Positions 1 through 4,996 are shown, counted from the first letter of the stretch. The stretch: DNA of 5,121 bases from Bacillota bacterium (GCA_009787135.1 WRGP01000098.1:1-5121); one strand, 5' to 3'. Numbers and translations are program-made. Notes: generated by a model not told the origin, from the sequence alone.

Positions 1-387
1 CGGAAAGGGTTATCAGAATTTGCCAAAAAACAGTATAAGGGAAACCGGCGGAACATGAGCGCAGCAGAGGAAGAAGCGTTTTTGGCCACATATAAAAAAG
101 AAGCGGGAGAAGGGCATATTATTGAAACCAGCGCAATCAAAGCAGCCTATGAGGAAAAAGTCGGACGTACGATAGGCGGAAGTCAAATTTATCGTGTTTT
201 GCACCGGCACGATTGGCGAAAAATAATGCCGCGCAGCAGGCATCCGAAAAAAGCGAGCGGCGAGGCGATTGAAGCCTCAAAAAAAATAAAGAAAGACGCA
301 CGTTGCTGGGATGAAAATTCCCAATTTGCCTGTCTTATGGATGGCTTGGCTAAATTTGTAAGAGGAGAAAAAGAGAAATGCTTATAA
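1..387 (+). pseudogene. IS630-family transposase remnant (N-terminal helix-turn-helix part only)
   Basis: The reading frame is open from the window edge (the first ATG is at 55) and ends with TAA at 385-387. Residues such as GNRRNMSAAEEEAFL, then a spaced HTH with GGSQIYRVLHRHDWRK and PRSRHPKK, match the winged helix-turn-helix DNA-binding half of IS630/Tc1-mariner-type transposases, which bind the element's terminal repeats. The family similarity stops near position 290, at an A8 run (279-286). The DDE catalytic domain is missing: no FQDEA-like motif or other catalytic motif follows in any plus frame. The last 30 or so codons therefore look like read-through into unrelated DNA that holds the ribosome binding site of the next gene. 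Some IS630 elements split the transposase into two frames at an A run, but the alternative frames stop here within a few codons, so I read it as a truncated, inactive copy. The 5' part lies outside the window. Confidence 0.8.
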
Positions 388-488
388 CAGGAATGCGCCG
401 GTATCGGCAAATGGTAGCGTTTGTGCTGGTGGTGCTGATGGTTTTGGCCGGGGCGCCAATGGCATCTGCTGGGAGCAATTCGTTGGCG

Positions 489-1019
489 GTCGTCAACAAT
501 CCAAATCCGGCGGATTGATTGAACCTGCGCGTGGCGCCCAATAAAAACGCCGTGTCGCTCGGGAAGTATTATACGGGTGTTATTGTGGTGGTCAAGGATG
601 ATAGGCATCCCGTTTGGTGGAAAGTGAAAATAGAATCCACCGACGTTACGGGCTACATGGATTCTACCTACTTGGTACCCTGTGGCGAGGGCCGGCGCGA
701 TGAGGCGGTGATTCGCCGCGTGGGCAGCGCAAAGCCACAGGCAGTGGTGAGTGGGCAGCGGCCGCAGGACGGGCTGCATCTGCGGGATAGGGCTTCGGAC
801 AAAGGGAATTCGCTGGGTAAGTTCTATAATGGTACGGCAGTGGAAATTTTAGGGCTGCTCCCAGATGAAAGCTGGTATCATGTCTATGTGCCCCAGACGC
901 GGCAAATTGGGTATATGCTCGCCAAGTATGTGAAGGTAGTGGGAGTGGAAGAACAAATAGTGCCACCACCGGGTATATCATGGTGGGCTGTCGTCAACAA
1001 TCCAAACCCTGCGGACCGG
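489..1019 (+). repeat. DNA-level repeat between SH3 repeats 1 and 3
   Basis: A 17-nt exact match (GTCGTCAACAATCCAAA) occurs at 489-505 and 990-1006, exactly 501 nt (167 codons) apart, and extends with few mismatches through the LNLR codons. Repeat 2 is more diverged but shares the stretch encoding the GKFYNGTAVEI segment. This indicates fairly recent internal duplication of SH3 modules. Confidence 0.75.
516..518 (+). other. Premature in-frame TGA in the SH3-repeat gene
   Basis: This stop splits the signal peptide and first 16 or so mature residues from the three SH3 repeats. The sequence on both sides is in the same frame and keeps clear homology to repeat 3. A single C-to-T change from CGA (Arg) would explain it. 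It could also be a sequencing error or a real strain-specific mutation; the window alone cannot decide. Confidence 0.85.
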
Positions 1020-1292
1020 CTAAATCTGCGGGCGAGCCCGTCTGTCGAGGCGGCTTCTTTGGGGAAGTACTATAATGGAACCGTGGTGGAAATCTTGTTG
1101 GGAAACGGCGCCTGGTGCAAGGTGAGGGTGGACGTGGATGGGAAGATCGGATATATGATGAGGAAGTATTTGGTGGAGCATTATTTGCTGAAGGATCCTC
1201 CGATGCCGGGCGGGGGGGGATACGGGCAAGAAAGCGGACAATCCCTACAGAGCCAGCCCTAGTTCCCCGCTGGCAAAACCGATACCGCGCAA

Positions 1293-1649
1293 GTGCTCGG
1301 TGGCACATCAGTGAAATTTAGTGCAGCAGAAATTCGGGCCGCAGAGGATGTTGTTCTCCGCAAATTTAATCAATCTTATGAAGGATGTACGCTGCTAAAG
1401 CTGTGGTATGATGAAGGATACTCTGATGAGGACATCGAAAACGCGCTTAGCAGTGGCGCTGCCTCTTACTACGCTGACCGCGGTATAACAAAAGTGAATA
1501 TGATTGTACTGCTTTCCAATTTCCATGTCGATTCCGTAGGGCCGAATGATGGATGGGAGGGCCCAGGCAACGTAAATGGTTGGATGTGGGTATTGATTCG
1601 TGATTCCAAAACCGGTGCTTGGAGAGTGGATAATTGGGGATTGAAGTAA
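1293..1649 (+). CDS. Uncharacterised domain protein, probably the detached C-terminal domain of the SH3 protein
   Basis: 118 aa from a GTG at 1293; a second GTG at 1311 is equally possible, with only a weak GGTGG upstream. The body has FSAAEIRAAEDVVLRKF, then GCTLLKLWYDEG, a NMIVLLSNFHVDS strand, and a Trp-rich end (WMWVLIRD, TGAWRVDNWG). I recognise this pattern from secreted clostridial proteins, where a similar domain follows SH3 repeats or a lipoprotein signal. It may fall near DUF4829-like, NTF2-type folds, but I cannot confirm the family. There is no signal peptide, membrane segment or convincing ribosome binding site. It lies in the same frame as the SH3 repeats, separated by a TAG (1260-1262) and a short readable linker (PAGKTDTAQVLGG). 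It was probably once the C-terminal part of one 424-codon gene (378-1649). Whether it is still translated is doubtful. Confidence 0.6.
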   Translation: MLGGTSVKFSAAEIRAAEDVVLRKFNQSYEGCTLLKLWYDEGYSDEDIENALSSGAASYYADRGITKVNMIVLLSNFHVDSVGPNDGWEGPGNVNGWMWVLIRDSKTGAWRVDNWGLK

Positions 1650-1719
1650 GGCGGTGTTTCTCCGTGCGCCGCCTGGATAAAGTTAGCGCAGGTGTGAACG
1701 ATGGCGGTAGGCGTCGTAG

Positions 1720-1740
1720 GGGCGGACCTTGTGTCCGCCC
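1720..1740. repeat. Perfect 8-bp palindrome, possible dispersed REP-like element
   Basis: GGGCGGAC (1720-1727), a 5-nt loop, then GTCCGCCC (1733-1740). It is preceded by CGTAG. An outer pair GGTGTG (1691-1696) / CACACC (1751-1756) encloses it, so about 1691-1756 can fold as a nested structure. There is no T tract, so it is not a classic terminator. The GTAGGGGCGGAC...GTCCGCCC form resembles short palindromes scattered between genes in Oscillospiraceae genomes. That recognition comes from memory and only one copy is visible here. Confidence 0.45.
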
Positions 1741-1772
1741 TATGTTTGCGCACACCGGGCGTCCCGTCACTC

Positions 1773-1824
1773 TATATAAAACGGGGGCCACCGCGCCGCG
1801 GCAGCCCCCGTTTTTGCATGTTTA
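1773..1824 (-). repeat. Left copy of an imperfect direct repeat flanking the protease gene
   Basis: Shares TATATAA, a C/G run, GCGGCAGCCCC and GCATGTTTA in the same order with 2505-2549. This copy contains the bidirectional terminator, and its right edge includes the protease stop codon. Differences are small indels in the C/T run and changes in the hairpin loop. Confidence 0.6.
1778..1815. terminator. Bidirectional rho-independent terminator between convergent genes
   Basis: An 11-bp stem, AAAACGGGGGC (1778-1788) with GCCCCCGTTTT (1804-1814), has a 15-nt loop that itself can form a short CCG/CGG hairpin. The T run (1811-1815) serves the plus-strand SH3/C-terminal gene; the A run at 1778-1781 gives a T run for the minus-strand protease gene, whose stop codon is only 7 nt away. 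Convergent layout and short spacing support a shared terminator. A weaker GC stem without a T tract (1650-1673) sits directly after the plus-strand stop codon. Confidence 0.85.
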
Positions 1825-2451
1825 TCTGCCGAAAATGTTCATAACCCCATGAAGAAGCATGGTTGAATAGACGCTCTTTGTTTTTAGGCGCAATGCGCCC
1901 AAAATAACGCCATAGCATAACCCGGTAATAACTTTTAAAAACATAACATTTACAAGCCCTGTTTCAACTCTAAACGCGATGGAATCTATATATCCTACAT
2001 GCCAAACTGCGAACAGTATGCTTGAAACGATATAGGGAGTCCATTCTTTTGTAGTAATGGAATTCAATTTGTTCCAAACATATCCCCTGAATATCAACTC
2101 CTCAAATATTGGCGTTACGATACTGACGTAAATCAGGAGTATAATTGGTTCGAATCCACCGGTATAATTTGAAGGCGTGGTCACGAATAAGATTGCCGCC
2201 GCACATGTTCCTATTATGTAAAATTTGTGGAAGCGCTCAGGAAATACAGATAAAGGTACCTTTAACATTTTAGAAAAAAGAATAAATAAAATCGAAAGAA
2301 TGACCATTGAAATCATTGAGGCGACGCTGTCAATATAATAACTATTTCTCTCGAAAAATGTGAAAACAAGCTGTCTAAAACCAAACAAAAAAAGCTGTAA
2401 AATTGTTAATAAGACAATGATAGACAATATGATTTTTGCTTTGTCTTTCAT
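1822..2451 (-). CDS. CPBP-family intramembrane metalloprotease (Rce1/Abi-type)
   Basis: 209 aa from the chosen ATG (2449-2451). It is a strongly hydrophobic multi-span membrane protein with the three CPBP motifs in order: EExxxR (E117, E118, R122 in FEELIFRG), FxxxH (F147, H151 in FAVWH), and HxxxN (H201, N205 near the C-terminus). These residues form the glutamate/histidine metal site of the CAAX-protease and bacteriocin-processing family. Bacterial members act in peptide processing, immunity to self-made bacteriocins, or protein maturation; no peptide or bacteriocin gene is adjacent, so the substrate is unknown. The start is uncertain: ATG 2451 has AAGGTG about 11 nt upstream and places the MKDKAKIIL charge just before the first membrane segment. 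ATG 2484 (220 aa) lies only about 12 nt from the likely transcription start. A longer frame up to 2544 would run through a terminator. The gene is visibly more AT-rich than the ribosomal genes beside it, and near-duplicate terminator sequences flank it, which suggests acquisition. Confidence 0.9.
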   Translation of the reverse strand: MKDKAKIILSIIVLLTILQLFLFGFRQLVFTFFERNSYYIDSVASMISMVILSILFILFSKMLKVPLSVFPERFHKFYIIGTCAAAILFVTTPSNYTGGFEPIILLIYVSIVTPIFEELIFRGYVWNKLNSITTKEWTPYIVSSILFAVWHVGYIDSIAFRVETGLVNVMFLKVITGLCYGVILGALRLKTKSVYSTMLLHGVMNIFGR

Positions 2452-2502
2452 CGCCTGAACAGCACCTTTACACTTTGCTTGCATAAAGAGATTCTTCCCC
2501 CC

Positions 2503-2508
2503 ATTATA
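2503..2508 (-). promoter_or_regulatory. Possible -10 element (TATAAT) for the protease gene
   Basis: Reading on the minus strand there is a perfect TATAAT, with a start expected near 2496 and a leader of about 45 nt to ATG 2451. No recognisable -35 box is seen at 16-18 nt, because that stretch lies in the rplA terminator hairpin. The gene could instead be reached by read-through from rplA. Confidence 0.35.
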
Positions 2509-2549
2509 TAAGCGGGGCCGCCACAAAGCGGCAGCCCCGTGCATGTTTA
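2505..2549 (-). repeat. Right copy of an imperfect direct repeat flanking the protease gene
   Basis: Same order of elements as 1773-1824: TATATAA, CGGGGCC, GCGGCAGCCCC, GCATGTTTA. It contains the rplA terminator. The two copies are in the same orientation and bracket the protease gene exactly. Confidence 0.6.
2512..2540 (-). terminator. Hairpin terminator at the end of the rplA operon
   Basis: On the minus strand CGGGG, a 3-nt bulge CTG, CCGC, loop TTTGTG, then GCGG and CCCCG. This makes a two-part stem of 5 and 4 bp beginning about 44 nt after the rplA stop. The following CTTATAT is only weakly T-rich, so termination may be partial. Confidence 0.55.
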
Positions 2550-2583
2550 CATTCCTGCTCGTATTCCTTTGAAAATCGCTCCC

Positions 2584-3273
2584 CTAGAACTTCAACGTGT
2601 TCACCTTAATCCCCGGCCCCATCGTACTGGACAGCACAACAGACTTCAAATAAGTCCCCTTTGCCGCGGCCGGTTTGGCCTTGACAATGGCTTCCATCAG
2701 CGTATTCAGGTTCTCGAGCAGCTTCTCATCGTCAAAGGACTTCTTACCGATGGGGCAGTGGATGATGGCGGTCTTGTCCACGCGGTACTCCACCTTACCG
2801 GATTTGATATCCGCGACGGCCTTTGCCACGTCCATGGTGACCGTGCCGCTCTTGGGGTTTGGCATCAGGCCCTTGGGGCCGAGCACGCGGCCGATGCGGC
2901 CGACGATGCCCATCATGTCCGGCGTGGCGACGCAGGCGTCAAAGCCGAACCAGCTCTCGCCCTGGATCTTGGCGACCATATCCTCCGCGCCGACAAAATC
3001 CGCGCCGGCGTCTTCGGCTTCCTTGATCTTATCGCCCTTGGCGAAGACCAGCACGCGGACGACCTTGCCCGTGCCGTTGGGCAGCACCACCGCGCCGCGA
3101 ACCTGCTGATCCGCGTGGCGGGGGTCTACGCCCAGGCGCACGGAGATTTCGATCGTCTCGTCAAACTTGGCCTTGGCCGTCTGCTTGGCCAGCGCGACGG
3201 CCTGCTCCGGGTCGTAGGCTGTCAGGTTGTCGATCAGCTTCACGCTGTCGGTATACTTTTTACCATGTTTCAT
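2584..3273 (-). CDS. rplA: 50S ribosomal protein L1
   Basis: 229 aa, the usual length for bacterial L1. It shows the family features: the basic N-terminus MKHGKKY, a VVLPNGTGK stretch, FVGAEDMV, the GRVLGPKGLMPNPKSGTV signature in the middle, and the C-terminal SSTMGPGIKVN. L1 binds 23S rRNA at the mobile stalk by the E site and, in many bacteria, represses its own mRNA by binding a mimic of that rRNA site. Start ATG 3273 was chosen over an upstream in-frame ATG (3330) because it has GGGAGG 7 nt upstream (3281-3286); the longer form would also translate through the regulatory hairpin. It is the last gene of the operon, 63 nt after rplK. A likely L1-binding structure lies directly before its ribosome binding site. 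rplJ/rplL do not follow. Confidence 0.98.
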   Translation of the reverse strand: MKHGKKYTDSVKLIDNLTAYDPEQAVALAKQTAKAKFDETIEISVRLGVDPRHADQQVRGAVVLPNGTGKVVRVLVFAKGDKIKEAEDAGADFVGAEDMVAKIQGESWFGFDACVATPDMMGIVGRIGRVLGPKGLMPNPKSGTVTMDVAKAVADIKSGKVEYRVDKTAIIHCPIGKKSFDDEKLLENLNTLMEAIVKAKPAAAKGTYLKSVVLSSTMGPGIKVNTLKF

Positions 3274-3287
3274 ATTCTTTCCTCCCT

Positions 3288-3328
3288 GTGGTAATAGCGG
3301 GACTTTCCCGTAGGACGAGTCCTCCCAC
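3288..3328 (-). promoter_or_regulatory. Probable L1-binding autoregulatory mRNA site before rplA
   Basis: Minus-strand RNA: GUGG (3325-3328) pairs with CCAC (3288-3291). Inside are an asymmetric loop (GA on one side, an A/U-rich strand ending UUA on the other) and an upper stem GGACU/AGUCC, topped by UCC-UACG-GGA, a UNCG-type tetraloop. It ends just before the GGGAGG ribosome binding site. The same lower stem and internal loop recur before rplK. The match to known L1 target sites is by general form; I could not run a covariance search. Confidence 0.7.
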
Positions 3329-3336
3329 AATTGTCG

Positions 3337-3762
3337 TTATGCCTCCACCTTCACGCCCATGCTGCGCGCGGTGCCGGCCACCATGCTCATCGCCGCCTCA
3401 ATGCTGCCCGCGTTCAAATCGGGCATCTTTGTCTCGGCAATCTGGCGGACCTGTTCCTTCGTTAGCTCGCCGACCTTATCTTTATTGGGGCGGGCGGACG
3501 CGGCGTCAAGGTTCAGCGCCTTTTTGATCAGCACCGGGACCGGCGGGGTCTTGGTGATGAACGTGAAGGAACGGTCGGTGTACACGGTGATAACGACCGG
3601 GATGATCAGGCCCGCCTGCTTGGCCGTGCGCTCGTTGAACTCCTTGCAAAAGCCGGGGATGTTCACGCCGTGCTGGCCCAGCGCGGGGCCGATGGGCGGC
3701 GCGGGCGTCGCCTTTGCCGCGGGTACCTGCAGCTTGATGAATGACGCTACTTTCTTTGCCAT
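3337..3762 (-). CDS. rplK: 50S ribosomal protein L11
   Basis: 141 aa, the standard length. The N-terminal domain carries the VPAAKATPAPPIGPALGQHGV region with the conserved hinge prolines, the site linked to thiostrepton and release-factor/EF-G function. The C-terminal rRNA-binding domain has FITKTPPVPVLIKKAL and ends with AGTARSMGVKVE. L11 binds helices 43-44 of 23S rRNA in the GTPase-associated centre. Start ATG 3762 has AGGAGG (3769-3774) 6 nt upstream. It follows nusG after a 105-nt gap that holds hairpins and an L1-type site, and precedes rplA by 63 nt. Confidence 0.98.
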   Translation of the reverse strand: MAKKVASFIKLQVPAAKATPAPPIGPALGQHGVNIPGFCKEFNERTAKQAGLIIPVVITVYTDRSFTFITKTPPVPVLIKKALNLDAASARPNKDKVGELTKEQVRQIAETKMPDLNAGSIEAAMSMVAGTARSMGVKVEA

Positions 3763-3780
3763 GGTGTACCTCCTCTATTT

Positions 3781-3812
3781 GTGGTAACGCGGAACGCATC
3801 GGTTCCTCCCAC
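3781..3812 (-). promoter_or_regulatory. Probable L1-binding autoregulatory mRNA site before rplK
   Basis: Minus-strand RNA: GUGG (3809-3812) pairs with CCAC (3781-3784). An asymmetric loop (GA against GCGUUA) is followed by the upper stem GGAAC/GUUCC with a 6-nt loop. The core GUGGGAGGA...UUACCAC is the same as in the site before rplA. It ends a few nt before the AGGAGG of rplK. L1 repression of the L11-L1 transcript through such a site is established in other bacteria; its use here is inferred. Confidence 0.7.
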
Positions 3813-3813
3813 G

Positions 3814-3858
3814 CCCGCGGGCTTTGCCGCGGGGTCTCAACGCCTTACACAAAAGGCG
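3814..3858 (-). promoter_or_regulatory. Two further hairpins in the nusG-rplK gap
   Basis: CCCGCGG/CCGCGGG (3814-3820 with 3827-3833, 6-nt loop) and CGCCTT/AAGGCG (3841-3846 with 3853-3858, 6-nt loop). Neither has a T tract on the minus strand. They may be partial terminators, RNA-processing sites or spacers that set the level of rplK-rplA relative to nusG. No separate promoter is seen in this gap. Confidence 0.5.
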
Positions 3859-3867
3859 GTGATCACG

Positions 3868-4404
3868 TTACTTTTCGCGCTTGACCTGTGAAAACTCCAG
3901 TTCCACCGGGGTTTCCCGGCCAAACATAGTGACCATCACGCGCACCGTCTGGTGCAGCGTATCGATTTCATCCACGCGCCCGACGAAGTCCTCCAGCGGG
4001 CCGGACAGGATGCGAACCTCCTCGCCCAGCGCGATATCCACGCGCATGCTGCGGCACTCCATGCCCATGGTTTCGACTTCCTCGTCCGTCAGCGGAATCG
4101 GCCGTGACCCGGGGCCGACAAAGCCCGTTACGCCCCGCGTGTTGCGCACGACATACCATGACTCGTCCGTCATGATCATGCGCACCAGCACGTAGCCGGG
4201 GTAGACCTTTCGCTGTACGGTCCGGCGCTTGCCATTTTTGATCTCGATAACCTCTTCCACCGGCACGCGGATTTCGGTAATAAGATCCTGCATGCCGTTG
4301 TTTTCGACGGCCTTTTCGAGATTGGCCTTTACCTTATTTTCATAACCGGAGTAGGTATGCGCCACATACCATTGCAGGGTTTTGCTTTCGCCGTGATCTG
4401 CCAT
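3868..4404 (-). CDS. nusG: Transcription termination/antitermination factor NusG
   Basis: 178 aa, normal for NusG. The N-terminal NGN domain (about residues 8-108) starts WYVAHTYSGYENKVK and contains VYPGYVLVRM and the conserved WYVVRNTRGVTGFVG. The C-terminal KOW domain (about 125-175) has GEEVRILSGPLEDFVGRV and ends FGRETPVELEFSQV. NusG binds RNA polymerase at the clamp, tunes pausing and elongation, and links to NusE (S10) or Rho. Start ATG 4404 follows a long GGAAGGGGAAGG purine stretch serving as ribosome binding site. The gap from secE is 22 nt, so the two are surely co-transcribed. Confidence 0.98.
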   Translation of the reverse strand: MADHGESKTLQWYVAHTYSGYENKVKANLEKAVENNGMQDLITEIRVPVEEVIEIKNGKRRTVQRKVYPGYVLVRMIMTDESWYVVRNTRGVTGFVGPGSRPIPLTDEEVETMGMECRSMRVDIALGEEVRILSGPLEDFVGRVDEIDTLHQTVRVMVTMFGRETPVELEFSQVKREK

Positions 4405-4426
4405 GCCTTCCCCTTCCTAAATGATC

Positions 4427-4699
4427 CTATCTCCGGATGATGACAGCGATCAATTCTGACGCGCCCAAGTCCAACAAACCCACCACGATTGCCATGAGCA
4501 CCATGAAGATCAGCACGATAACGGTGTAGTTGATCAGATCCTTGCGGCTGGGCCAAGTGACCTTCTTTAGCTCGGCAATAGAGTGCAGGATCGCGTGCCA
4601 CATCCGCTTGGGCACGTACGCAAGCGCCGCCAGGAACTTGTTGCCGCCGCTTTTTTTGGCCTTTTTCACCTTTTTCTGATTGTTTTCTTCCTTGGTCAT
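4427..4699 (-). CDS. secE: Preprotein translocase subunit SecE
   Basis: 90 aa, a short Gram-positive form. A Lys-rich cytoplasmic N-terminus leads into the amphipathic helix with the family signature ELKKVTWPSRKDL (residues 43-55, WP at 49-50), then one membrane span (about 56-77). This differs from the three-span enterobacterial form. SecE clamps SecY in the SecYEG translocon. ATG 4699 has AAGGAAG (4707-4713) 7 nt upstream. It sits between rpmG (36 nt) and nusG (22 nt), the common bacterial order. Confidence 0.97.
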   Translation of the reverse strand: MTKEENNQKKVKKAKKSGGNKFLAALAYVPKRMWHAILHSIAELKKVTWPSRKDLINYTVIVLIFMVLMAIVVGLLDLGASELIAVIIRR

Positions 4700-4735
4700 G
4701 ATTTCACTTCCTTTGCCAGTTACAGAACGTGCGGA

Positions 4736-4897
4736 TTAGCGGGTTTCTTTATGCGCCGTATGCTTTCTGCAAAATGGGCAATACTTGCTCAGCTCCAAGC
4801 GTTCGGGATCGCTTTTTTTGTTTTTCATCGTGCTGTAATTGCGCTGCTTGCAGTCTGGGCAGGCAAGCGTAATTTTTACACGGGCGCCGACAGCCAT
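4736..4897 (-). CDS. rpmG: 50S ribosomal protein L33, zinc-binding (four-cysteine) form
   Basis: 53 aa (162 nt with TAA at 4736-4738). It reads MAVGARVKITLACPDC, then RNYSTMKNKK, PERLELSKYCPFC and ends HKETR. Two CxxC pairs (Cys13/16 and Cys40/43) make this the zinc-binding C+ type, rather than the cysteine-free form induced under zinc shortage in bacteria that keep both. L33 lies near the E site of the large subunit. Start ATG 4897 has the ribosome binding site GGAGGTGG (4903-4910) 5 nt upstream. It is the first gene of the operon, directly after the promoter and leader hairpin. Confidence 0.97.
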   Translation of the reverse strand: MAVGARVKITLACPDCKQRNYSTMKNKKSDPERLELSKYCPFCRKHTAHKETR

Positions 4898-4932
4898 GGC
4901 GTCCACCTCCCTCTTTTTTTGTCACAGGAACA

Positions 4933-4953
4933 AGGTGGGCCAAGCCCACCTCC
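4933..4953 (-). promoter_or_regulatory. Leader hairpin carrying a copy of the rpmG ribosome binding site
   Basis: An 8-bp stem AGGTGGGC/GCCCACCT (4933-4940 with 4944-4951) with a 3-nt loop, starting about 10 nt after the predicted transcription start. On the RNA, GGAGGUGG at 4946-4953 is identical over 8 nt to the true rpmG ribosome binding site at 4903-4910. The hairpin's other arm, CCCACCU, could pair with either. No T tract follows, so it is not a simple terminator. A stabilising 5' hairpin is the plain alternative. Confidence 0.6.
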
Positions 4954-4967
4954 AAACATGCCCATAC

Positions 4968-4996
4968 AATTTAGCACAGAAATGGTGGACTGTCAA
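4968..4996 (-). promoter_or_regulatory. Promoter of the rpmG-secE-nusG-rplK-rplA operon
   Basis: On the minus strand, a perfect -35 TTGACA (4991-4996), 17-nt spacer, and -10 TAAATT (4968-4973) with an extended TGC just before it. The start is expected near 4961, giving a leader of about 64 nt to rpmG. Strength and position fit a housekeeping sigma-A promoter for a ribosomal operon. Confidence 0.85.

Larger units (their letters stand above)
378..1262 (+). pseudogene. Secreted protein with three bacterial SH3 (SH3b) repeats, interrupted by an in-frame TGA
   Basis: ATG at 378 has a good ribosome binding site (AGAGGAGA, 361-368, 9 nt spacing) and opens a signal peptide: charged MRRYRQ, a Val/Leu-rich core, and an ASA cleavage motif at codons 29-31. 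Three SH3b repeats follow (about codons 36-100, 122-188, 204-267, counting the stop as a codon). Each has a form of LNLRxxP, SLGKYYNG and GYMxxKYL. Such repeats usually bind cell-wall peptidoglycan, so an extracytoplasmic wall-associated role is inferred. Codon 47 is TGA (516-518); the aligned codon in repeat 3 is CGG (Arg, 1017-1019), within otherwise near-identical NNPNPADxLNLR segments. The remaining open frame (519-1262, 247 aa from TTG) has no signal peptide and no clear ribosome binding site, and begins inside repeat 1. It ends in a Gly/Pro linker after a G8 tract (1212-1219). The same frame continues past the TAG into the next entry. Probably a recently inactivated gene. Confidence 0.75.

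Noticed and set aside
516..518. TGA as selenocysteine or reassigned codon
   Set aside because: The aligned residue is arginine, no SECIS-like hairpin is evident downstream, the frame has a second stop (TAG), and the other genes follow the standard code.
189..779. Minus-strand frame of 196 aa opposite the transposase and SH3 gene
   Set aside because: His/Arg/Pro-rich composition typical of antisense shadow, no ribosome binding site and no recognisable domain.
519..1262. SH3 gene starting at the TTG at 519 as an intact gene
   Set aside because: It would start in the middle of SH3 repeat 1, has no clear ribosome binding site, and would lose the signal peptide that is present in frame upstream.
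2452..2544. N-terminal extension of the protease to ATG 2544
   Set aside because: It would be translated from within the rplA terminator and through the likely -10 box, and adds no membrane or motif sequence.
2539..3294. Long plus-strand frame of 251 aa opposite rplA
   Set aside because: It is a shadow of the GC-rich rplA gene, with His/Arg-rich sequence and no family resemblance.
3274..3330. Extended rplA start at ATG 3330
   Set aside because: It would add 19 residues absent from the L1 family and would translate the regulatory hairpin; ATG 3273 has a strong ribosome binding site.
3359..3787. Plus-strand frame opposite rplK
   Set aside because: Antisense shadow of L11; no independent support.
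4700..4735. A tRNA gene (for example tRNA-Trp) between rpmG and secE, as seen in some bacteria
   Set aside because: The gap is only 36 nt, too short for a tRNA, and no cloverleaf arms are present.
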